NCBI RefSeq assembly: GCF_027923765.1
Contig: NZ_AP026709.1
Span: forward strand, 2,041,501 to 2,105,500
Origin: Pseudodesulfovibrio nedwellii
Lineage (GTDB): Bacteria > Desulfobacterota > Desulfovibrionia > Desulfovibrionales > Desulfovibrionaceae
Length of the DNA: 64,000 nucleotides
Direction: 5' to 3'
A program made the translations under genes and the position numbers. The notes beneath the pieces were generated by a model. The model was not told where the DNA came from. It made no database searches and was given only the letters and a program-made list of their open reading frames with translations. Positions 1 to 8,234 of the stretch are shown here, one piece after another. How positions within the stretch are numbered: position 1 is the first letter of the stretch; every line of letters starts with the position of its first letter.

Positions 1-1063
1 CGAACACGGTCTTCACACTAGGGCTAATATAAATAAAATGCCCGTTATCATCGGTGATAAACACGGCATCCGAAATACTAGCCAGAGTGATACGATGCAA
101 TGCCTCGGAGTGTTGCAACGCTTCAACCCATTGACGATAATCAGTTATATTTCGATAGCTTACCACCATACCGATAGGCACGCCATCTGAATTCTTGAGT
201 TTGGTAGCCGTGAGCGAACAGGGAACAGTTTTGCCTGAAGCATCCCGACAGTCTGTTTCATAGTCGGCCCGATCTCGTCCCATGAGTCGGGTCGAAGCCA
301 TGCAGTGAACGCCATCACATCCATGACAGGGAAATACTTCAAAACACTTCTTGCTCTCGATATCGTCATGGCCGTGGCCGGACAGTTCGGAAAAGGCACG
401 GTTGATCTTGAGAATATTCTTCTTGTTATCCGTAACGATCAGTCCATCTACCGAAGTCTCGAAAACTTGACTGAGTTCCATGTCAGCCCGTTCGAGATCA
501 TCCTCAACCTGCGTCCGATAGAAACGCTCATCCTTGAGTGCGTCATGCGAAGATTTCAATTCCTCCGTGCGTTTCTCAATGATCCCTTCCATCCGATCAT
601 ACAGGATGGTGCGTTTACGCTCGCGGCGTAAATCTTCGGTAATATCACGAATGGTCGCGACAACATATTGCTCATTATTGATGGCCACGGCCTTGAGTGA
701 CACTTCCGTATCAATGAGCGTGCCGTCCCCTTGTTTGTCCTTCCAAAAAAAACGTTGAGGGGTTCCCTCGGCTGCGGCCCGTATTTTTTCCTGCGCCATG
801 AGGTAAGAATCGCGACCATTGGGCTGTTTTTCCGGGGCGAATTCTGCCGGAGAACGGCCAAGAATCTGTCCCTTGTCTGCCTTCCAAATGCGACACGCAC
901 TTTTGTTACAATCAAAAAAAGTATCTTGCAGAATGAGAATGCCATCGGACATGGCATCAAGCACACCCTGATATTTGCCCAGTTCCGACTCTAGCTCTGC
1001 GATGCGTGTTTGCTGCGCCTCGATAATCGCCTGCGACTTCGTCGCGTTGGTTGCCGTATCCAT
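1..1063 (-). CDS. Multi-PAS sensor protein, C-terminus beyond window
   Basis: The frame is open from an ATG at 1063 to the window edge (354 codons), so the output domain is missing; a histidine kinase or diguanylate cyclase/EAL end are all possible. A GGAGG lies just before the ATG. Residues about 28-140 and 190-305 read as PAS domains and a third starts near 315, with a charged helical linker (about 145-185) between the first two. The second PAS has a cysteine cluster, CFEVFPCHGCDGVHC, near residues 237-257, which resembles the one in the activator at 8235 and may bind metal or respond to redox (inference). It is divergent from the aminotransferase at 1262. The protein is probably cytoplasmic: no membrane segment is visible in the part present. 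Confidence 0.75.
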   Translation of the reverse strand, partial: MDTATNATKSQAIIEAQQTRIAELESELGKYQGVLDAMSDGILILQDTFFDCNKSACRIWKADKGQILGRSPAEFAPEKQPNGRDSYLMAQEKIRAAAEGTPQRFFWKDKQGDGTLIDTEVSLKAVAINNEQYVVATIRDITEDLRRERKRTILYDRMEGIIEKRTEELKSSHDALKDERFYRTQVEDDLERADMELSQVFETSVDGLIVTDNKKNILKINRAFSELSGHGHDDIESKKCFEVFPCHGCDGVHCMASTRLMGRDRADYETDCRDASGKTVPCSLTATKLKNSDGVPIGMVVSYRNITDYRQWVEALQHSEALHRITLASISDAVFITDDNGHFIYISPSVKTVF

Positions 1064-1261
1064 GCGCCCCTCCAAAGGTGGGTTCGACTCTTTGTTCCCC
1101 ACTTAGCCCTGATTCGAAATCGACGCAAGGCAGCGATCGAAATGGCAACACATCGAAATATAAGAAGGAAAACAAACAGGGTCTGTTCACTGTCTCATTG
1201 TCTTGCGAGCGGAACTTCTTTCCCTTACAGTGACCTTTCACTCGATAAAAAGGAGACACAA

Positions 1262-2452
1262 ATGCAACTGATCTCATCCCAAATATCCGGCTACATGAAG
1301 CGGTCCTCATGGATTCGCAAAATGTTTGAGGAAGGTATTGCCCTGAAAAAGGAATTCGGTGAAGACGCTGTCTGCGACTTCAGCTTAGGAAACCCCGACC
1401 TGCCGCCGCCTGCCGCCATCAAAGATGCCTTGGTCGGGCTGGCCGAACAGGCAGACAAGCCTTTCTTCATGGGCTACATGCCTAACTTTGGTTACCCCGA
1501 CGTTCGTCAACGGCTGGCTGAAGAAGTGAGCAAGGAGCAAGGCGTGGACGTTCCCGCTGACAGCTTGATCATCACCTGTGGCGCAGCCGGTGCGCTCAAC
1601 TCATTTTTCCGTGCCGTGCTGGAACCGGGCGATGAAGTCATGTCCCCGGCACCATTCTTTGTTGAGTATGGTTTCTATTGTGAAAATTACGGTGCTTCTC
1701 TGGTCCCGGTCCCGGCCAAACCCCTGACCTTTGAACTGGACCTTGATGCAATGGACGCCGCCATTACGGACAAAACCCGCGTGGTACTCATCAACTCACC
1801 CAACAACCCTACAGGTGCGGTCTACTCCCGCAAAGAGCTCGACGGCCTGGCCGCCATTCTTCACAAGCACAATGAAGGCCGCGACAAACCGATCTTCATC
1901 CTGTCTGACGAGCCTTACCGCTTTCTCGCCTTTGACGGCGTGGAAGTCCCGAGCATGTTGGACGTCTATCCGTACTCGGTTGTCTGCTCCTCCTTCTCCA
2001 AAAACCTGTCCATGGCTGGTGAACGCATCGGCTATGCACTGGTCAATCCGGCCATGAAGGACAAGGATATGCTCGTCGGCGGCATCGTCCTTGCGAACCG
2101 CATCCTCGGTTTCGTCAACGCCCCGGCACTGGCCCAAAAGATTCTCGGCAAAGCGCTGGGAAGCTCCGTGGACACCTCGATCTACGACGACCGCCGCAAG
2201 GCCATGGCCTCAGTCCTGGACAACGCGGGATGTGAGTACACCATGCCCAAAGGTGCTTTCTACTTCTTCCCCAAAGCTCCGGGCGGAGATGACATCGAGT
2301 TTTGCGCCGCCTTGCAGAAAGAAAAAATCCTAGCTGTTCCCGGCACCGGCTTCGGCTGCCCCGGCTACATCAGACTCGCCTTTTGCGTAGGCGAAGATGT
2401 CATCCTGCGAGCCACAGAAGGCTTTGCCCGAACCATGGAAAAATACAAATAG
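1262..2452 (+). CDS. PLP-dependent class I/II aminotransferase
   Basis: A 396-residue fold-type I aminotransferase, the usual length for the aspartate aminotransferase superfamily. The visible hallmarks are the INSPNNPTGAVYS segment, the SDEPYR segment with the PLP-contacting Asp and Tyr, and SSFSKNLSMAGERIGY with the Schiff-base lysine at about residue 247. The C-terminal FCVGEDVI carries no substrate-specific clue. The start at 1262 follows AAAAGGAG at ideal spacing; an in-frame upstream extension lacks a ribosome site. It is single-gene: a sensor diverges upstream and a strong terminator follows directly. Substrate (aspartate, alanine or an aromatic amino acid) cannot be told from sequence alone. 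Confidence 0.9.
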   Translation: MQLISSQISGYMKRSSWIRKMFEEGIALKKEFGEDAVCDFSLGNPDLPPPAAIKDALVGLAEQADKPFFMGYMPNFGYPDVRQRLAEEVSKEQGVDVPADSLIITCGAAGALNSFFRAVLEPGDEVMSPAPFFVEYGFYCENYGASLVPVPAKPLTFELDLDAMDAAITDKTRVVLINSPNNPTGAVYSRKELDGLAAILHKHNEGRDKPIFILSDEPYRFLAFDGVEVPSMLDVYPYSVVCSSFSKNLSMAGERIGYALVNPAMKDKDMLVGGIVLANRILGFVNAPALAQKILGKALGSSVDTSIYDDRRKAMASVLDNAGCEYTMPKGAFYFFPKAPGGDDIEFCAALQKEKILAVPGTGFGCPGYIRLAFCVGEDVILRATEGFARTMEKYK

Positions 2453-2476
2453 CCTCACATACTCATACACACCCAA

Positions 2477-2504
2477 AAGGGCTGCTCTCGGGCAGCCCTT
2501 TTTT
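2477..2504 (+). terminator. Rho-independent terminator of the aminotransferase
   Basis: Nine-base-pair stem AAGGGCTGC / GCAGCCCTT with a six-base loop and a run of T, 24 bases after the aminotransferase stop codon. Confidence 0.9.
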
Positions 2505-2565
2505 CATTTCAACGAGTTAAAAAATTTTGTCTGCATCGCTGATGTTCTTGAAGAAGTTAAAATTC

Positions 2566-2584
2566 TTGTACCCGTACGGGACAA
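2566..2584. promoter_or_regulatory. Palindrome, candidate activator site
   Basis: TTGTACCCGTACGGGACAA is a near-perfect 19-base inverted repeat around CCCGTACGGG. It is centred about 120 bases upstream of the start predicted for the sigma-54-type promoter at 2670, which is the usual place for an enhancer-binding site. Its regulator is unknown. Confidence 0.35.
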
Positions 2585-2595
2585 AACAACCTTTC

Positions 2596-2621
2596 AAGGA
2601 GACAAAAACACTATGAAGTAA
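2596..2621 (+). other. Ribosome site followed by a two-codon reading frame
   Basis: AAGGAG at 2596 is followed eleven bases later by ATG AAG TAA (2613-2621). It may be a chance match, a relic of a lost gene or a minimal start-stop element. A 24-codon frame starting at 2542 runs through the same bases without its own ribosome site. No function is claimed. Confidence 0.2.
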
Positions 2622-2669
2622 CCACCTGTTTTCGTTGGGCTTAAAAAATATATTTACGATGTAAAAAAG

Positions 2670-2687
2670 TTTGGCACGCCACATGCT
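2670..2687 (+). promoter_or_regulatory. Sigma-54 type -24/-12 promoter
   Basis: TTTGGCACGCCACATGCT matches the sigma-54 consensus (TTGGCACG, four bases, TTGC, A/T) with one mismatch, and GG and GC are exactly ten bases apart. The predicted start is near 2698. No gene on the + strand follows; the next + strand element is a terminator at 2728, so the product would be a transcript of about 50 bases. Confidence 0.55.
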
Positions 2688-2697
2688 ATAAAGAAAA

Positions 2698-2752
2698 CAT
2701 CTTCCTTTTTTGCACTGAGAAAACAACAAGCCTCCGCAAGGAGGCTTTTCTC
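2698..2752 (+). ncRNA. Candidate sigma-54-driven small RNA
   Basis: The interval runs from the start predicted from the -24/-12 promoter to the end of a GC-rich hairpin with a T tail. The transcript would begin with a CTTCCTTTTTT stretch (2701-2711), complementary to purine-rich ribosome sites, followed by an A-rich single strand and the terminator. The layout (upstream palindrome, sigma-54 promoter, short transcript, terminator) recalls Vibrio Qrr RNAs, which are known to be sigma-54-dependent; no sequence relation to them is claimed. Expression is unproven. Confidence 0.35.
2728..2752. terminator. Hairpin terminator, probably bidirectional
   Basis: AAGCCTCC / GGAGGCTT with a GCAA loop and TTTTC on the + side. 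On the - strand it follows the binding-protein gene that ends at 2790 and has a T-rich tail there too. Confidence 0.8.
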
Positions 2753-2789
2753 ATTTCTGGAAGGGGATATTCCCCATAGTGAAGAGGCG

Positions 2790-3548
2790 CTATTCAAACA
2801 TACGCCAGTATTTATCCACGATGGCATCCAGTTGCCCTTCTGCTCGAATCTCCAAAAAGGCCTTTCGCACACGTTCCACGACTGCATCAGAAGTTTCATT
2901 GCCAAACGCCATATAAAAATCCTCGGTAAAAAGCGGCACTCGGGGAACCCAGTAGTCAGAAGGCTGTCCAGACTGCTTAAGCCAATGGGCCAGCGACAGC
3001 TTATCTCCGGTTGTCAGGTCTATACGCCCGACGTTCTGGGAAGATTTCAAATTATTCTGTTGCTCACAGTTAACGGGAAAAAGATTGACCCCGTCCTGAA
3101 ATCCCTGGGAAAGCAAAAAATGATGTGTGGAAGTTTCACGGGTTACACCGACCCGATATTTCTTGGCCTCGTCCAAAGTGGAAATAGCTATATCTCTACG
3201 ATGCTTCGGACTGAACAAATACATGTCAATAGACAGCCCTTCAACCTTGATCCATTTGAAATGCGGTTCTCTGCTCGGCAGTTTGAAAATAGAATAAATA
3301 AGGACATTCTTATGAGTTTGAGCCATGTCATACGCACGAGCCCAAGGGTATATATCAATAGAGTACTCAAATCCGGCTCGGTCCAGCGTGGCCCGGACAA
3401 CGTCTGTCACCACGCCGCCCACTCCTTCACAGACTTTCTGATTATAGGGCGGCCATTCTTCAGTAACGACTTTTATACTCTCGCTTGAAGCTGTTACCGC
3501 TTGCACCAAGACAAGAACAACAGCGAACAAAAAACCACGCACACCCAT
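2790..3548 (-). CDS. Periplasmic solute-binding protein family 3-like
   Basis: A 252-residue secreted protein. A signal peptide (residues 1 to about 22) ends in TASSES. The body reads as an SBP_bac_3 domain: KVVTEEWPPYNQ at the start of the mature chain, GGVVTDVVRATLDRAG, the WARAYD segment and the closing IVDKYWRMFE. Stand-alone proteins of this type are common in Desulfovibrio and Vibrio-like genomes, and many have no transporter nearby; none is seen here. It may bind an amino acid or act as a sensor input. The start at 3548 has AAGGGG upstream. A hairpin at 2728-2752 ends it. Confidence 0.85.
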   Translation of the reverse strand: MGVRGFLFAVVLVLVQAVTASSESIKVVTEEWPPYNQKVCEGVGGVVTDVVRATLDRAGFEYSIDIYPWARAYDMAQTHKNVLIYSIFKLPSREPHFKWIKVEGLSIDMYLFSPKHRRDIAISTLDEAKKYRVGVTRETSTHHFLLSQGFQDGVNLFPVNCEQQNNLKSSQNVGRIDLTTGDKLSLAHWLKQSGQPSDYWVPRVPLFTEDFYMAFGNETSDAVVERVRKAFLEIRAEGQLDAIVDKYWRMFE

Positions 3549-3660
3549 TTTTTCCCCTTTTCACTCACACGCCGATAAGTCCCGCCAAAACAATTCACTC
3601 TTATCATTTCCTACACAGAAACTCTCATAATATGCAACATCTTAGAAAAAGTTGGGAATA

Positions 3661-3691
3661 AAAAAGCCGGTCGGGATTTCCCCGGCCGGCT
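3661..3691 (-). terminator. Terminator of ilvD
   Basis: Stem AGCCGG-T-CGGG paired with CCCG-G-CCGGCT, followed on the - strand by a T run; it sits 23 bases past the ilvD stop codon. Confidence 0.85.
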
Positions 3692-3713
3692 ATACAGATT
3701 TTTCTATTATTGA

Positions 3714-5375
3714 TTATTTTTCGTACACCGCACCACGTGAAGCTGAAGTGACCAATTTTGCATAACGACGCAGAAATGGGGACTTCACTTCCTTGATCAC
3801 AGGCACATGAATTTTCCGTCGCTCTTCCAGTTCCTCATCGTCCACCAGCAGATGAATTTTCCGTGCCGGAATATCAATCTCAATCTGGTCGCCATTCTGG
3901 ATCAAACAACATGGGCCGCCAGCTGCTGCTTCGGGCGAAATATGCCCGATAGCTGCGCCGCGTGTGCCACCAGAAAAACGGCCATCGGTCAATAGAGCCA
4001 CGGACTCGCCCAACCCCATGCCGGAAATAGCCGAGGTGGGGGTGAGCATTTCACGCATACCAGGCCCGCCCTTGGGACCCTCATACAGCACGACCACCAC
4101 GTCACCGGACACGATTTTGCCACCAAGAATGGCTTCAACCGCATCTTCTTCTGTCGTATATACCTTGGCTACTCCAGTATTCTGCATCATCTCTGGAGCC
4201 ACGGCAGACTGTTTCACACAGCATCCTTCAGGCGCGATGTTGCCGTACAAGATGGCGATACCGCCCTCTTCCGAATACGGATTATCAATGGGCCGGACGA
4301 TTTCATTATTCGTAACCCTGGCGTCCAGATCCTTGAGGTTTTCACCCAGCGTTTTACCCGTAACAGTCATAACATCAAGATTAAGCAAATCTCGTTTGAC
4401 CAGTTCGGACATCACGCCGGGAATACCACCTGACTCGTTCAGATCTTCCATAAAATGAGGGCCAGCAGGGGACAACTTGCACAGGTTCGGTGTCTTTTTG
4501 CTGATCTCATTGAACATTTCAAGATTCAAATCAAGACCGGCCTCGGCAAACAGTGCGGGCAGATGTAACGTGGTATTGGTGGAACAGCCCAGAGCCATAT
4601 CCATTGTCACGGCGTTATGCACGGCTTTCTCGGTGACGATATCACGCGGCTTGATGTCACGTTCCAGCATTTCCATAACTTGCATACCGGCCTGCTTAGC
4701 CAGCCGTACACGGGCGGACATGACAGCCGGGATAGTACCGTTGCCGGGCAGGGCCAGCCCGATGGACTCGGACAGACAGTTCATGGAGTTGGCCGTGAAC
4801 ATGCCCGCGCATGAACCGCAGGTCGGGCAGGCGGACTGTTCAAATTCAGTCAGTTCCTCTTCAGTCATGGTGCCAGCCTTGACCTTGCCCACGCCTTCAA
4901 AAACATTAATCAGGTCAGCAGTCTTCTTCCGGCCTGCCAGCATGGGGCCACCAGACACGACAACCGCTGGAATATTCAGTCGCAGGATAGCCATGAGCAT
5001 ACCCGGCACGATCTTGTCGCAGTTAGGAATACACACGATCGCGTCAAAGGGATGGGCGGTCGCCATGATCTCCACGGAGTCGGCAATTATTTCGCGGCTC
5101 GGCAGGGACATTTTCATGCCCTCATGGTTCATTGCCAGTCCGTCACACACCCCTATAGCCGGGAATTCCATGGGGGTACCGCCTGCCAGCATGATGCCTC
5201 TTTTCACGGCTTCGGTAATGGTATCTAGGTGTACATGACCGGGAATAATCTCATTGGCTGCGTTACATACGCCAATCAACGGCCTGTCCATTTCTTCCTT
5301 GGACATCCCGGTCGCATACAGCAGCGAGCGGTGCGGGGCCTTTTCCAATCCACCAGTCATTTTTTTACTACGCAT
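3714..5375 (-). CDS. ilvD: Dihydroxy-acid dehydratase
   Basis: A 553-residue IlvD, the normal family length. It dehydrates 2,3-dihydroxy-isovalerate and dihydroxy-methylvalerate in the third step of valine and isoleucine synthesis. Family segments visible are [11 protein letters not shown] near the N-terminus, the cluster-ligand segments [11 protein letters not shown] and [17 protein letters not shown], and [16 protein letters not shown] with [13 protein letters not shown] in the C-terminal part. The iron-sulfur cluster should make it oxygen-sensitive, as in the family. The start follows AGGAG. It is transcribed alone, with a terminator behind it and a repeat-rich gap in front; no other ilv gene is in the window. 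Confidence 0.97.
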   Translation of the reverse strand: MRSKKMTGGLEKAPHRSLLYATGMSKEEMDRPLIGVCNAANEIIPGHVHLDTITEAVKRGIMLAGGTPMEFPAIGVCDGLAMNHEGMKMSLPSREIIADSVEIMATAHPFDAIVCIPNCDKIVPGMLMAILRLNIPAVVVSGGPMLAGRKKTADLINVFEGVGKVKAGTMTEEELTEFEQSACPTCGSCAGMFTANSMNCLSESIGLALPGNGTIPAVMSARVRLAKQAGMQVMEMLERDIKPRDIVTEKAVHNAVTMDMALGCSTNTTLHLPALFAEAGLDLNLEMFNEISKKTPNLCKLSPAGPHFMEDLNESGGIPGVMSELVKRDLLNLDVMTVTGKTLGENLKDLDARVTNNEIVRPIDNPYSEEGGIAILYGNIAPEGCCVKQSAVAPEMMQNTGVAKVYTTEEDAVEAILGGKIVSGDVVVVLYEGPKGGPGMREMLTPTSAISGMGLGESVALLTDGRFSGGTRGAAIGHISPEAAAGGPCCLIQNGDQIEIDIPARKIHLLVDDEELEERRKIHVPVIKEVKSPFLRRYAKLVTSASRGAVYEK

Positions 5376-5493
5376 TAGATACTCCTCTAAATAAAAATTC
5401 GGATGGACAGTTCACACCGGATAGGGGGCCGATGTCAATGGTTTTGCCTTGTGAGGCCTCCGGCAGGCCTACCGGCGGTCGCCTTCAGCGGGA

Positions 5494-5523
5494 CCAGAGA
5501 ACCTTTTTAAAAAGGTTCTCTGG
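5494..5523. repeat. Perfect 30-base palindrome
   Basis: CCAGAGAACCTTTTT followed directly by its reverse complement. The palindrome at 63330-63357 has the same GAACC(C)TTT core and also lies beside a GCCTCCGGC-type module, so both belong to one repeat family. Confidence 0.85.
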
Positions 5524-5659
5524 ACTCTCCAAAACTTTCTGTATCGCTTCGCGAGGGGGGGGGATAAACGAAAAAAATTCTCAACCATTCTTAAACATGG
5601 AGTGCTTTGGGGTGCGCCAGCACCCCAACAACGCCTTTCCTCCCCCCGACAGTATGAGG

Positions 5660-5776
5660 CTTGGGAGAGTGGTGCAGATGTGCATTTTCTCGGGCCAAAT
5701 CGACCGCAGGCGTAGCCCGGCTACGTTGAGGATTGATTTACGCCCGAAAAATGTGCAGATGCGCAGCTCTCCCAAG
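5660..5776. repeat. 117-base long imperfect hairpin
   Basis: The outer arms are CTTGGGAGAG (5660-5669) and CTCTCCCAAG (5767-5776). The strands continue to pair through GTGCA..GTGCATTTTCTCGGGC on one side and GCCCGAAAAATGTGCA on the other, and end in CGTAGCC-C-GGCTACG at the tip (5711-5725). The frame across it on the - strand is an artefact of the inverted repeat. It could act as a structured RNA or DNA element. Confidence 0.75.
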
Positions 5777-5783
5777 CCGTGTC

Positions 5784-5821
5784 ACAAGAAAAAGGCCCCG
5801 ACTAGGAGATAGCGGGGCCTT
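5784..5821 (-). terminator. Terminator of ribB
   Basis: Stem AAGGCCCCG / CGGGGCCTT with a T run on the - strand, 45 bases beyond the ribB stop. Confidence 0.88.
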
Positions 5822-5865
5822 GGAGGAGCACATATTTTGTTTGTCGGTTATCGTACCTTCAGACG

Positions 5866-6522
5866 TTAGGCGGCCTCGCTCTTGCGGGCTTTGCGGTATT
5901 CCACGATATCGTCCACGGTGCAGACGGGCATATTGTGTTTCTTGCCAAAGTCGATAATTTCCGGGGTTCGGGCCATGGTGCCGTCAGGATTAGTGACTTC
6001 ACAAAGGACACCGCACGGCTCTAGACCGGCCAGACGTGTCATGTCCACTGTGGCTTCAGTATGACCGCCACGTTCAAGCACTCCGCCGGGACGGGCGCGG
6101 AGCGGAAAGACATGGCCGGGACTGGCGATATCCGCAGGCGTAGCGTTTCCGGCAATAGCCGTCTTAACGGTGGTCACACGGTCAACCGCTGATACGCCAG
6201 TGGTGACACCTGTGGCCGCCTCAATGGAAATGGTGAACGCGGTCTGATACTGGCTGCTGTTTTCATCAACCATCATGGGCAGTTCAAGGGACCGGATTTT
6301 TTCATCGGTCAAGCAAAGACAGACAATACCGCTACATTCGCGAATGAGCATAGCCATCTGATCGTCAGTAAGGGTTTCGGCGGCGAAGATAAGATCGCCT
6401 TCGTTTTCACGACCTTCGTTGTCCGTGACAAGAATGCCACGACCTTCACGGAGTGCCGTGAGTGCGTTCTCGACCCGCTGAATAGGATCGCCGAACTGAT
6501 TAAGTAGAGACTGATTCATCAT
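5866..6522 (-). CDS. ribB: 3,4-dihydroxy-2-butanone 4-phosphate synthase
   Basis: A 218-residue monofunctional RibB, which converts ribulose 5-phosphate to the four-carbon unit of riboflavin. It reads closely like the enterobacterial enzyme: [18 protein letters not shown] (acidic Mg-binding and active-site loop), GIVCLCLT, the [24 protein letters not shown] stretch (6-residue GGHTEA core) and [15 protein letters not shown]. No GTP cyclohydrolase II domain is fused. Two ATGs lie in tandem (6522 and 6519); the second, giving [10 protein letters not shown], has better spacing to AGGAG and matches the usual family start. Expression should be controlled by the FMN riboswitch in its leader. Confidence 0.97.
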   Translation of the reverse strand: MMNQSLLNQFGDPIQRVENALTALREGRGILVTDNEGRENEGDLIFAAETLTDDQMAMLIRECSGIVCLCLTDEKIRSLELPMMVDENSSQYQTAFTISIEAATGVTTGVSAVDRVTTVKTAIAGNATPADIASPGHVFPLRARPGGVLERGGHTEATVDMTRLAGLEPCGVLCEVTNPDGTMARTPEIIDFGKKHNMPVCTVDDIVEYRKARKSEAA

Positions 6523-6647
6523 GAATCTCCTAAAAAGAGTATGAATGAATCAGGGCGCAAAGACAGGCAGTCGAGCACGTTTTCACACGTCACGACCTGA
6601 CGCCGTGGGGAGCAGGAATGCTCGGCGGCGAATACGGGACTGCCTCA

Positions 6648-6788
6648 TTCTCTTTCATCCGGACTGTTACCGTCGGCCCCGGAATCACACCGGGTCTGCT
6701 AGACCCTCCCAACAGAGGGAGGCGCTCGCGGGCTTTCTGGCAAAACCAGATTACCGCCGGTGGGGACTTCCACCCCGCCCTGAGAACA
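6648..6788 (-). promoter_or_regulatory. FMN riboswitch (RFN element) upstream of ribB
   Basis: On the - strand the leader holds the conserved RFN segments in order: AGGGCGGGGTGGAAGTCCCC, ACCGGCGGTAA, the GCCCGCGAGCG junction, a variable GGGAGGG helix, GACCCGGTGTGATTCCGGGG and GCCGACGGTAACAGTCCGGA, closing with GATGAAAGAGAA. These are diagnostic for the riboswitch that lowers riboflavin gene expression when FMN is plentiful. About 125 bases separate it from the ribB start, enough for an expression platform that blocks transcription or the ribosome site. Confidence 0.97.
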
Positions 6789-6945
6789 AGTTGGGAAAGA
6801 ATTAAGGACTTTCAAAGAGATGTCAACACATTCCCCTCAAAAAAATATCTATTTCCCAAACCCTTTGTGTGACAACGAAAAAAGAAACAAACACATATGG
6901 AGGAAGCCTTGCCCACACGCTCAAAAAGGGGTACTGCTTTCGTCC

Positions 6946-7308
6946 ATGCATGAAATGTCAATAGTCGAATCCATCCTCGGCATCTTACGAGAAGAAATGG
7001 TCAAATATGACGGCCAGCGGCTCAAGAAAGTCACCATCAAAAACGGTCAATTGGCCGGAGCGGTGTCTGAATCCCTGACATTCGCCTGGGACGCACTCAT
7101 CCCCGGCGGAGAATTTGATGGGGCTGAGCTTGAGATTATCGAGGTACCGGTCAAGGTCGCGTGCGGTGAGTGTGGCGAAGAGTTCAGCCCGGAGCATGCC
7201 AGGTGCATGCCCTGTCCGAAATGTGAGGCATTACTCGGCCACCACGTACTGGAAGGTAAAGAGCTACTGATCGATTCCATAGAAGTGGACGACCAGCAAG
7301 AAGCATAG
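6946..7308 (+). CDS. hypA: Hydrogenase nickel incorporation protein HypA
   Basis: A 120-residue HypA, the zinc- and nickel-binding chaperone that hands nickel to [NiFe]-hydrogenase with HypB. The start is fixed by the family rule that the mature chain begins MHE (His2 binds nickel). The zinc site is CGECGEEF and CMPCPKC at about residues 75-100. The body SIVESILGILREE and KKVTIKNGQLAGAVSESL is typical. The ribosome site is weak: AAGGGG lies about 14 bases upstream. hypB follows after 12 bases, so the two form an operon. Confidence 0.95.
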   Translation: MHEMSIVESILGILREEMVKYDGQRLKKVTIKNGQLAGAVSESLTFAWDALIPGGEFDGAELEIIEVPVKVACGECGEEFSPEHARCMPCPKCEALLGHHVLEGKELLIDSIEVDDQQEA

Positions 7309-7320
7309 CAAGGAGAGATC

Positions 7321-7980
7321 ATGTCCAAGGAAGTCACTATAGTTCGCAATGTGCTTGAGGCCAACGATCGTCTGGCCGACGAGCTGCAAAAGAAATTTCG
7401 CGTCAAGAAAATCCTGTGCCTGAACCTCATGAGTTCTCCTGGCGCGGGTAAAACAACCCTTCTGGAACGTACCCTGACCGACCTCAAAGACGAGTTCAAG
7501 ATGGCCGTTATCGAAGGCGACCTCCAGACCGATAACGATGCACAGCGTGTGGCCGCAACCGGCGCACAGGCCGTACAGATCAATACCGAGGGCGGTTGTC
7601 ATCTGGATTCCGGTATGGTCTTGGATGCACTCAAGGCCATCGACACCGAAGGTCTGGACATCCTGTTTATCGAAAATGTCGGCAATCTGGTCTGCCCTGC
7701 AGAATTCAACGTGGGTGAGGACTTCAAGGTTACCCTGCTGTCCGTTGCCGAAGGTGACGACAAGCCGGAAAAATACCCATTCATGTTCCACATCTCTGCA
7801 GTCATGCTGCTCAACAAGGTGGACCTGCTCCCCTACGTTGACTTTGACATGGACAAAGCCAAGAATCACGCCACAGCCCTGAACAAGGAAATCGAGGTTA
7901 TGCCTATTTCTGCCCGCTCGGGCGAGAATATGGAGCAGTGGTACAAATGGCTTCGCGACAAACGTGCTGAGAAGAAATAA
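7321..7980 (+). CDS. hypB: Hydrogenase nickel incorporation GTPase HypB
   Basis: A 219-residue SIMIBI-class GTPase that drives nickel insertion into [NiFe]-hydrogenase. The P-loop is SSPGAGKTTLLERT, followed by IEGDLQTDNDAQR, ENVGNLVCPAEF with the metal-site cysteine, and NKVDLLPYVDFD for guanine recognition. It lacks the His-rich nickel-storage stretch and the N-terminal CxxCGC motif found in some HypB proteins. AAGGAG precedes the start. A strong terminator follows, so hypAB stands alone here, apart from hypCDEF and any hydrogenase. Confidence 0.97.
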   Translation: MSKEVTIVRNVLEANDRLADELQKKFRVKKILCLNLMSSPGAGKTTLLERTLTDLKDEFKMAVIEGDLQTDNDAQRVAATGAQAVQINTEGGCHLDSGMVLDALKAIDTEGLDILFIENVGNLVCPAEFNVGEDFKVTLLSVAEGDDKPEKYPFMFHISAVMLLNKVDLLPYVDFDMDKAKNHATALNKEIEVMPISARSGENMEQWYKWLRDKRAEKK

Positions 7981-7992
7981 TTCTTTTTAAAT

Positions 7993-8038
7993 AAAAAAAA
8001 GGCCCCTGCTCGCTTGTACGAACAGGGGCCTTTTTTTT
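7993..8038 (+). terminator. Terminator of hypAB
   Basis: A 15-base-pair stem with A-run, GGCCCCTG / CAGGGGCC and eight T. It could work in both directions, but only the + strand has a gene in front. Confidence 0.93.
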
Positions 8039-8093
8039 GGATAAAAAGGGGAAGAGAAAAACAAAAGGACCGCCTTGGGCAGTGATATACACT

Positions 8094-8123
8094 CAACAAT
8101 GACTCTCGCCGAAGGCGCATCTT
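8094..8123. repeat. 30-base dispersed repeat, copy 1
   Basis: This segment matches 55132-55161 at 29 of 30 positions and centres on the small hairpin CGCC-GAA-GGCG. Related TCGCC/GGCGA hairpins are at 63210 and 63297. Confidence 0.7.
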
Positions 8124-8234
8124 TCATTCCTCATCGCTGAAAAACACAGCCACCTCCCTACAAAAGGGATAATTTTTCGCCCAAAACTTCATTTCTTCAT
8201 TGGCAGAACACCAGTCCAAGAGTACCATCCCCTC

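Larger units (their letters stand above)
5376..5865. repeat. Repeat-rich intergenic gap between ilvD and ribB
   Basis: This 490-base gap holds no convincing gene. It contains a GCCTCCGGC module (from about 5457), a perfect 30-base palindrome (5494-5523), a GGGGTGC/GCACCCC hairpin (near 5610-5629), a long imperfect inverted repeat (5660-5776) and the ribB terminator. Related modules recur at 54.8-55.2 kb and 63.1-63.4 kb, so these appear to be dispersed elements of the genome. Confidence 0.7.

Noticed and set aside
4477-5238. A 253-codon + strand frame
   Set aside because: Antisense to ilvD; the IlvD motifs are unmistakable on the other strand.
5581-5775. A 64-residue frame on the - strand in the ilvD-ribB gap
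   Set aside because: It lies across the long inverted repeat and has no ribosome site or known domain.
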